From positions 1 through 36,012 of the forward strand of contig CAMJWS010000004.1 of the NCBI GenBank assembly GCA_946409515.1: a DNA stretch of 36,012 nucleotides. Direction: 5' to 3'. The translations under genes were made by a program, and so were the position numbers. Below the pieces are notes generated by a model that worked only from the letters and a program-made list of their open reading frames with translations, was not told where the DNA came from and ran no database searches. Shown here one piece after another: positions 30,731-36,012 of the stretch. Numbering within the stretch: position 1 is the first letter of the stretch; each line of letters starts with the position of its first letter. The stretch is from an uncultured Caryophanales bacterium. Its GTDB lineage: Bacteria > Bacillota_I > Bacilli_A > RFN20 > CAG-826.

Positions 30731-32170
30731 TTATTTAATATCTTTCTTCGCGTTGTTAATGGCGGTGGCGAAAGCCTCATCAAGAGTGGATTTACCGTTT
30801 AAGACATTGGTCACTAATGAACCAACTTCTTTTCTTAATGTCGCACTGCCTGGGAAAACAGCGGAGTTGTAGTAACGACCAGCAATATCGTTTTGTGTGA
30901 CTAAAGCGGCTTGAGCGTAGCCTTCACCATATTCAATGAAGTCACTGTATGTTTCAGTTGTGTAACAAGAGTTTCTGACTGGAGAATAGCCTTCAGAACC
31001 GTTAACACATAAGGAAACGTTAACTTGCTTGCTGGTTAAGTATTTGATTAATTTCCAGCCATATTTAAGAGCGTTATCATTATCCGCTTTATCTAAGGAT
31101 GGGTTATTGAGCATACAAACTGATGGGCCTTGGGAAATATAGGCAACTTCTTCACCCATAGTTGGAACTTTAGCAAATGCAGTTTCAAATTGACCAGCAT
31201 CTGGAATGGTATAACCAGTACCACCAGTAGAGCCGATAGAGAAGAGTGTTTTAGCTTCTTTAAAGGAGTTGCTAGCGTAGGTGCCTTCAACACCTTGTGT
31301 GGTTAATAAACCATCATCGTGAGCTTGTTTAAGAGCACTGACGATTTCTTTAGCTTTAGTGAGGTTAGCGCTTTCTTCGAAATCGACACGTCCTTTACCA
31401 TCACTACCAATAGAAGAATAACCGACTTTATTTTGATAGAGTTCAGTAATGAATAAGTTAGAATCACTATCGTAATAAATTGGATATTCAAGTTTTGAAG
31501 AGATTGTGTCTTTATGTGCCACTGCCGCTCTAGCAATATTGAGAAGTTGTTCCCAAGTGATGGTCTTCATGAATTCTTGGACACGATCAACTGGAACATC
31601 TGGATAAGCATAAGCCATGGCAGCTTTAGCGGCATCCAAGTTATAAGTCATGATTTCAGTTGATTTCATGAGAGGAATTAAATATGTACCTTCTCTTTGT
31701 AAAGAACGACCTTCATCCATATAGCTCTTAACCATATCGCTTTCTGGATTGTTATCGCCTAAATTTGGTTCTGTACCAAAAGTGACAGCGCTGTCTTTTA
31801 AGTATTTGTCAAAATTGACAACGTATTTGCCAGCTTCGCTACCTTCAAGAGCGAGATAGTCAGCGACGTGGTCTGGATAAGCAACGGCGATTGTTGGGCT
31901 TTCACCTGTGGCAATACCAGTTGTGACTTTACTTGGCATATCTTTGTAGCCACCTTGATAGGCAAGAACGACTTCAACATCAACGCCTTCCTTTTCTTTA
32001 ATAATCTTTGTAAAGTCAGCAACTTTGCTCTTTAAAGCAGCTTCTGGTTTTTGGCCAAAGGTGTGCCAAAAGTTAATGACAACTTTGCCGGTGTTATTGT
32101 TTCCACTATTATTGCAACCCGCTAAGGAAGCAATGAGGAGTGGAAACATTAAAATTGATACTTTTTTCAT
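30731..32170 (-). CDS. ABC transporter substrate-binding lipoprotein (copy 1)
   Basis: A 479-residue extracellular solute-binding lipoprotein of the carbohydrate (CUT1) type: lipobox LAGC (Cys19), mature start VVINFWHTFG, then VEVVLAYQGGYKDMPSKVTTGIATGESPTIAVAYPDHVADYL, TKAKEIVSALKQ and SIGSTGGTGY. The family sequence SQGPSVC and the closing FPGSATLRKEVGSLVTNVLNGKSTLDEAF region are also present in the next gene, so the two are paralogues. GGAGAAA precedes the ATG. It lies between the second binding protein and the nuclease. Although the fold is that of sugar binders, the ligand is not readable and could be a nucleic-acid breakdown product. Confidence 0.9.
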   Translation of the reverse strand: MKKVSILMFPLLIASLAGCNNSGNNNTGKVVINFWHTFGQKPEAALKSKVADFTKIIKEKEGVDVEVVLAYQGGYKDMPSKVTTGIATGESPTIAVAYPDHVADYLALEGSEAGKYVVNFDKYLKDSAVTFGTEPNLGDNNPESDMVKSYMDEGRSLQREGTYLIPLMKSTEIMTYNLDAAKAAMAYAYPDVPVDRVQEFMKTITWEQLLNIARAAVAHKDTISSKLEYPIYYDSDSNLFITELYQNKVGYSSIGSDGKGRVDFEESANLTKAKEIVSALKQAHDDGLLTTQGVEGTYASNSFKEAKTLFSIGSTGGTGYTIPDAGQFETAFAKVPTMGEEVAYISQGPSVCMLNNPSLDKADNDNALKYGWKLIKYLTSKQVNVSLCVNGSEGYSPVRNSCYTTETYSDFIEYGEGYAQAALVTQNDIAGRYYNSAVFPGSATLRKEVGSLVTNVLNGKSTLDEAFATAINNAKKDIK

Positions 32171-32198
32171 AATTTTTTCTCCTTTCGAGAAATAGTTA

Positions 32199-33665
32199 TT
32201 ACATTTCTTTGAGTGTGTTGTTAATTGCTAAATCGAATTTTGTCTTTAAGTATTCATCGTTGATGTCTTTGCCATCAGCGGCGTCTTTTAAGACGTTAAC
32301 CATTAAAGAGTTAACTTCTGTTCTAGCGGTAGAAGAACCTTTGAATGGAGGAGTTGTAAAGACTTTGTCAACAGTTGAGGAACTATAAACAGCGTTGAGA
32401 GCGGTTAATAATTCTGTACTACGAGCATCTTTACCTTCTGTATTACAGTAGTCGATATAAGCTTCACTTGTGTAAGCAGAAGCACGGACTGGTAAATAAC
32501 CAACTTCAATAGCCCAGGAGGCTGTGTTCTTGGTATTTGTCATGTGCTTATAGAATAACCAAGCGGCTAATTGTCTATCTTTGTCATTACCATGGTCTAA
32601 GATACAGACGGATGGACCTTGGGAAATAATCTTAGCAGCTTTACCTTCTGCTTGTGGGATACGGGTAACACCGACATCAAAGTTGTCAGCGACTTGGTTT
32701 TTAACACCAGCGGTACTACCGATGGAGAATAAGACGTTATTTTCTTTGAAGTAGTTTGAGGAATAGCTCTTACCGATAACGCCTGGACTTCTTAAGTAAC
32801 CTTCTTTAGAAGCGTTAGCAAAGGTCTTCATTAAACCTTTCATATTATCGTTGTTGTAATCGAGGTGAGCTTCACCATATTCGTCAACGCTTGTATAGCC
32901 ATAGCCATATTGTTGAGAAAGAGTGATGAATAAGTTAGCGTCACTATCGTAACCAACATAAGAGTTCATGTTGCCGTCTTTAGCGGTGATTAATGGTGAA
33001 CTTGGGTGAGCAGCATCATATTCTTTGAATGCTGGGCATAATTTACCGAATAATTCTTCCCATGTTAAGGATTCAATGTAAGCCTTATTCATGGTGATAC
33101 CTTTTGTGGCTAAGAATTGGACAAGTTCACTATCGAATAAACGTGTTTCATTATAGAACATTGCTTCTGTAGATTTTGAGAATGGTAAGCAATATGTTCC
33201 TGGGAGTGGGAATTCTTGACCTTCGTGGAGGTAAGCTTGAACGACATCGTCTTTTTCTGCAGCGGTCCAGCCATATTCTTCGTTATCCATAAATGGATCT
33301 AACTTGACGGCTTTACCAAAGTCGATGTAGTCAACGACGTGGTCTGGATAAGCGATAACTAAATCGCCGTATTCACCAGTTTGGATGTCAGAAATTGTTT
33401 GAGAATGGATTGTATCGTAGTTACCACTGATCCAACCATCTTCAAGCTTAATTTCAACGTTTGGTTCAATTTCCTTAAATGAATCAACGAATGATTGTAA
33501 CTTCGCTTGATAACCTTGAGCGTAAGCTTGTGTAAATTTAATGGTTACCTTGTGGTCGAAGTGGCCTTTCTTTTCGGCCTTAGATTGACCATTGTTGTTG
33601 TTACATCCTGCTAATGTGAGGATGGAGGTAAGTACCATTACTGGAACAAGAGTTTTCTTTTTCAT
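32199..33665 (-). CDS. ABC transporter substrate-binding lipoprotein (copy 2)
   Basis: A 488-residue paralogue of the downstream binding protein: lipobox LAGC, KVTIKFTQAYAQGYQAKLQSFVDSFKEIEPNVEIKLEDGW, GEYGDLVIAYPDHVVDYIDF, LFSIGSTAGV, SQGPSVCILDHG and GSSTARTEVNSLMVNVL. The ATG at 33663-33665 is chosen for its AAGGAGA; an in-frame start fifteen codons upstream overlaps this site. It is the first binding protein after the permeases. Clear differences from copy 1 in the first 60 residues suggest a different or additional ligand. A short perfect hairpin precedes its ribosome site. Confidence 0.9.
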   Translation of the reverse strand: MKKKTLVPVMVLTSILTLAGCNNNNGQSKAEKKGHFDHKVTIKFTQAYAQGYQAKLQSFVDSFKEIEPNVEIKLEDGWISGNYDTIHSQTISDIQTGEYGDLVIAYPDHVVDYIDFGKAVKLDPFMDNEEYGWTAAEKDDVVQAYLHEGQEFPLPGTYCLPFSKSTEAMFYNETRLFDSELVQFLATKGITMNKAYIESLTWEELFGKLCPAFKEYDAAHPSSPLITAKDGNMNSYVGYDSDANLFITLSQQYGYGYTSVDEYGEAHLDYNNDNMKGLMKTFANASKEGYLRSPGVIGKSYSSNYFKENNVLFSIGSTAGVKNQVADNFDVGVTRIPQAEGKAAKIISQGPSVCILDHGNDKDRQLAAWLFYKHMTNTKNTASWAIEVGYLPVRASAYTSEAYIDYCNTEGKDARSTELLTALNAVYSSSTVDKVFTTPPFKGSSTARTEVNSLMVNVLKDAADGKDINDEYLKTKFDLAINNTLKEM

Positions 33666-33686
33666 TATTTTTCTCCTTTTTATTAA

Positions 33687-33701
33687 ATTGTCAGCGACAA
33701 T
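33687..33701 (-). promoter_or_regulatory. Small hairpin between permease and binding-protein genes
   Basis: ATTGTC and GACAAT form a perfect six-base-pair stem with a GCT triloop on the coding strand. There is no T run, so it is not a terminator; it may block exonucleases and raise binding-protein levels over permease levels. Confidence 0.45.
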
Positions 33702-33714
33702 AATAAACATTTTA

Positions 33715-34701
33715 TTAGCCTTTAATACCCGCTCTTCCGACGCCTTTCATAATGTATTTACGGAAGAAGACGAATAACAAGAACAATGGGACAGTGACAC
33801 AGAAGGAAGCGGCCATTTGATAACCGTATTCCACCATACCTGTATCAATATCTTGGAAGGCACTACCACGTAATCCGTTAGAGATTAAGCGGAATTCTTC
33901 GTTCTTTGTAACTAAGTTTGGCCACACATAGGAATTCCATGTACCCATGAACTTTAAGATGGTAATGGAAATAAGTGTAGGTGCAGCGAGTTGGACCATG
34001 ACTTTCCATAAGAAGTCCCAGTCACTCTTACCATCAACTTTCGCGGCTAAATAGAGTTCCTTAGGGATTTGCTTGAAGTTTTGTCTTAACAAATAAATAT
34101 GGAAGACAGAAACCACAAATGGCACAATCATCGCTAAGTAAGCGTCTGTTCTTGTTTGATCTTTAATCCAACCGAAAGCGTTAACTGTTAAGTAGTTAGA
34201 AATAACCATCATTTCACCAGGAATCATCATGGTCATTAAGAAAATCATGAATAATGGTTCACGGCCTTTGAATTCAAGTCTAGCGAAAGCAAAGGCGGCA
34301 AAGATAGTTGTTAATAACGTACCAGCGGTTGAAAAGATTGCCACGATAATGGTATTGAACATATAACCAGTGAAGTTAAATGTTTCAAAAACATAAGAGT
34401 AGTTACTCCACATAACAATATTTGGGAAGAATGTTTGTGTAGTAGCCATGATTTCATCGTTTTGCTTTAAGGATGTGATAATCATCCAATAGAATGGGAA
34501 CATCACGGTTAAGGCTAAAGCGACGATGAATAGATAAGTGAGAACTGTGGTTACGATATGCACCACTTTTTCACGACGTTTGATGGATTCAACGGTCTTA
34601 CCACTTTCCACGATGGATAAAGTGATATTAGGATTGACACGGACTTTTTTAAAGTCAATGTATGTCATTTGTTCTTCTTGTTGAACTACTTGTTCTGCCA
34701 T
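33715..34701 (-). CDS. ABC transporter permease, MalG-type
   Basis: A 328-residue CUT1-type inner-membrane permease with six hydrophobic segments in the main part and an N-terminal cytoplasmic extension. The EAA loop reads ELYLAAKVDGKSDWDFLWKVMVQLAAPTL, the contact to the ATPase. The ATG at 34699-34701 has GGAGG eight bases upstream; a GTG three codons earlier lies inside that ribosome site. It is 12 bases downstream of the first permease gene. C-terminal GVGRAGIKG is typical of the family (usually VKG). Confidence 0.95.
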   Translation of the reverse strand: MAEQVVQQEEQMTYIDFKKVRVNPNITLSIVESGKTVESIKRREKVVHIVTTVLTYLFIVALALTVMFPFYWMIITSLKQNDEIMATTQTFFPNIVMWSNYSYVFETFNFTGYMFNTIIVAIFSTAGTLLTTIFAAFAFARLEFKGREPLFMIFLMTMMIPGEMMVISNYLTVNAFGWIKDQTRTDAYLAMIVPFVVSVFHIYLLRQNFKQIPKELYLAAKVDGKSDWDFLWKVMVQLAAPTLISITILKFMGTWNSYVWPNLVTKNEEFRLISNGLRGSAFQDIDTGMVEYGYQMAASFCVTVPLFLLFVFFRKYIMKGVGRAGIKG

Positions 34702-34713
34702 ACTTGCCACCTC

Positions 34714-35814
34714 CTAATAATGGACTCTCTTCTTACTGACGCCAAATTGGACGAAAGTGAAGATGAGAATAATGATAAAGAGGAACACACCTGCTGCTGC
34801 CGCACGTGATGTATTACCTTTTTCAACGTTATCGTAAACGTAATAAACGATTGTTTCCATGTCCGGAATATTAGAGTTCTTACCCATTGTGCCAGGACCA
34901 TTGAAGATGGCGACAACAGATGTATATTCCTTAAATGAGCCGATAAATGATGTAATCATCAAATAAAGGATTTGTGGGGATAATAATGGAACGGTAATTT
35001 TCCATAATGTTTTAGCTTTTGGACAGCTATCGATTTGGGCGGCTTGATAGTATTGTTTATCAATACCTTGTAAACCAGATAAGAGAATTAAGATCTTAAA
35101 TGGAATACTGTTCCAAACGATATATAAGCATAATGGAATCATAGCAACCCATCTATCCGCACCATAGACCCAAACGGTGTTGGAGTGGAAGATGAAGTTG
35201 ATAATACCAGACTTATCAAAGATAACTGAGAAGACTAAACCAATAGCCACCGCGTTAGTGACATATGGAAGGAAGAAGACGGTTTGTAAGAATTTTTGTA
35301 ACCACTTAATAGAATTAAGGGCGACAGAAATAATTAACGCTAACAAGATGGATACAGGCACGGTGACGAATGTAATAATCAACGTGTTAGGTATCGCATA
35401 CGTTGTAAAGTAGGTTTCTAGACCGCCTTGCCCAGTCTTCACCCAGCCAAAGATGACACCAAAGTTCTCTAATGTGAAACCAGAGAAACGACCAGTCGCA
35501 TATTGGTAATCTTTAGCGAAGGAAATAAAGATGGTGTTAATTAAAGGATAAAGTAAGAAGATGGAAATTAAGACCACTACTGGACCGAGGTATAACCAAG
35601 CTTTCCAGTTGTTCTTACTAGCGACATCTTCAATACCTGTCACCTTGTAAGGTTTTTTAACTCTTTTATTTGAAACCAAGCGAATGACTTTATTCTCATT
35701 CTCTTGTAAGCCTTCCTCATATTCAGGAACTTTTTCAGGTTCGGCTGTGGGTAGGCCTTCAGTATTATGAGTTCTCTTTTTTCTAGATAAGAAATTTAGA
35801 AATTCTATACCCAT
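34714..35814 (-). CDS. ABC transporter permease, MalF-type
   Basis: A 366-residue permease of the CUT1 class. A charged N-terminal stretch of about 70 residues (EGLPTAEPEKVPEYEEGL...) precedes the membrane part, longer than the usual 290-310-residue proteins. The EAA loop is YYQAAQIDSCPKAKTLWKITVPLLSPQI, with Ser at the position of the common DG. GGAGC precedes the ATG, 14 bases after the ATPase stop. It pairs with the MalG-type permease downstream. Confidence 0.95.
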   Translation of the reverse strand: MGIEFLNFLSRKKRTHNTEGLPTAEPEKVPEYEEGLQENENKVIRLVSNKRVKKPYKVTGIEDVASKNNWKAWLYLGPVVVLISIFLLYPLINTIFISFAKDYQYATGRFSGFTLENFGVIFGWVKTGQGGLETYFTTYAIPNTLIITFVTVPVSILLALIISVALNSIKWLQKFLQTVFFLPYVTNAVAIGLVFSVIFDKSGIINFIFHSNTVWVYGADRWVAMIPLCLYIVWNSIPFKILILLSGLQGIDKQYYQAAQIDSCPKAKTLWKITVPLLSPQILYLMITSFIGSFKEYTSVVAIFNGPGTMGKNSNIPDMETIVYYVYDNVEKGNTSRAAAAGVFLFIIILIFTFVQFGVSKKRVHY

Positions 35815-35828
35815 AGACGCTCCTTTCG

Positions 35829-36012
35829 TTATTTAACGTAAATCCTTTCATCAGTTTCGGCATCGAAAATGAATACTTTATGAGGTTTAACTTTGAAAGC
35901 AACTTTTCCTGGACTGACTTTGTCATCCGCAGAAATGATAGCTTTGAATGTTGGTTTTGTGCATAATTCGTTTTTAGCCACAACAGAAATATCACGACCC
36001 ATAACTTGGATC
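35829..36012 (-). CDS. ABC transporter ATP-binding protein, C-terminal end only
   Basis: Only the last 60 codons are in the window; the reading frame continues beyond the edge. They read from QVMGRDISVVAKNE to VKPHKVFIFDAETDERIYVK, the TOBE-domain ending of MsmK/UgpC/MalK-type multiple-sugar ATPases. The Walker motifs are outside, so family assignment rests on this tail and the permease context. It is followed after 14 bases by the MalF-type gene, making an ATPase-permease-permease-binding-protein operon. The operon promoter is outside the window. Confidence 0.85.
   Translation of the reverse strand, partial: IQVMGRDISVVAKNELCTKPTFKAIISADDKVSPGKVAFKVKPHKVFIFDAETDERIYVK

Overview
The window looks like a chromosomal segment of an anaerobic, low-GC Bacillota, probably an uncultivated gut-type member of the class Bacilli (RF39/RFN20- or Erysipelotrichales-like). 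This rests on gene content and style only: short A+T-rich intergenic regions, strong GGAGG ribosome sites, sigma-A promoters, many 'LxxC' lipoproteins, pyruvate:ferredoxin oxidoreductase, and a whiA/trxB/lgt/uvrA cluster. TAA, TAG and TGA are all used as stops (the HAD gene ends in TGA overlapping the trxB ATG), so the code is standard rather than the Mycoplasma code. Every supported gene, including both tRNAs, is on the minus strand, so transcription runs from high to low coordinates.

Layout, low to high coordinate. 1-2440: glycolytic gapA followed by pgk (3' end cut by the window). 2442-9658: housekeeping cluster uvrA-lgt-HAD phosphatase-trxB-whiA-small XRE regulator, with overlapping genes and one terminator. 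9690-11805: two singly transcribed lipoproteins, one unknown and one SGNH/CE6-type acetylesterase. 11806-12910: tRNA-Pro behind a two-gene unit (small unknown protein plus P-loop kinase) with a consensus promoter. 12936-14819: unknown protein-NfeD-slipin operon. 14858-19094: PFOR (nifJ) behind a stand-alone Rex-like DNA-binding domain. 19108-21456: YtrA-type GntR regulator, ABC ATPase and ABC-2 permease. 21495-23961: lipoprotein, ECF sigma factor and its probable membrane anti-sigma partner. 24067-25452: lone IS605-type TnpB element. 25558-25715: tRNA-Lys.

25741-36012: a roughly 10-kb co-directional transport operon running off the window: CUT1-type ATPase (C-terminus only), two permeases, two paralogous substrate-binding lipoproteins, a lipoprotein with an intact staphylococcal-nuclease domain and OB-like domains, a zinc-ribbon membrane protein and a 977-residue multidomain OB/Ig-like lipoprotein. 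Read together these could form a surface nucleic-acid capture, digestion and uptake system, analogous to the nuclease-ABC operons of mycoplasmas. This is the most interesting hypothesis in the window and remains inference.

Other points worth a second look: the Rex-like regulator without an NAD(H) domain next to PFOR; a near double-length Lgt with a substitution at a position important in E. coli; a candidate ECF autoregulatory promoter; alternative RNA structures in the pgk leader; and absence of hprK, rapZ and yvcK from the whiA cluster. No CRISPR array, rRNA gene, prophage or replication origin was seen.
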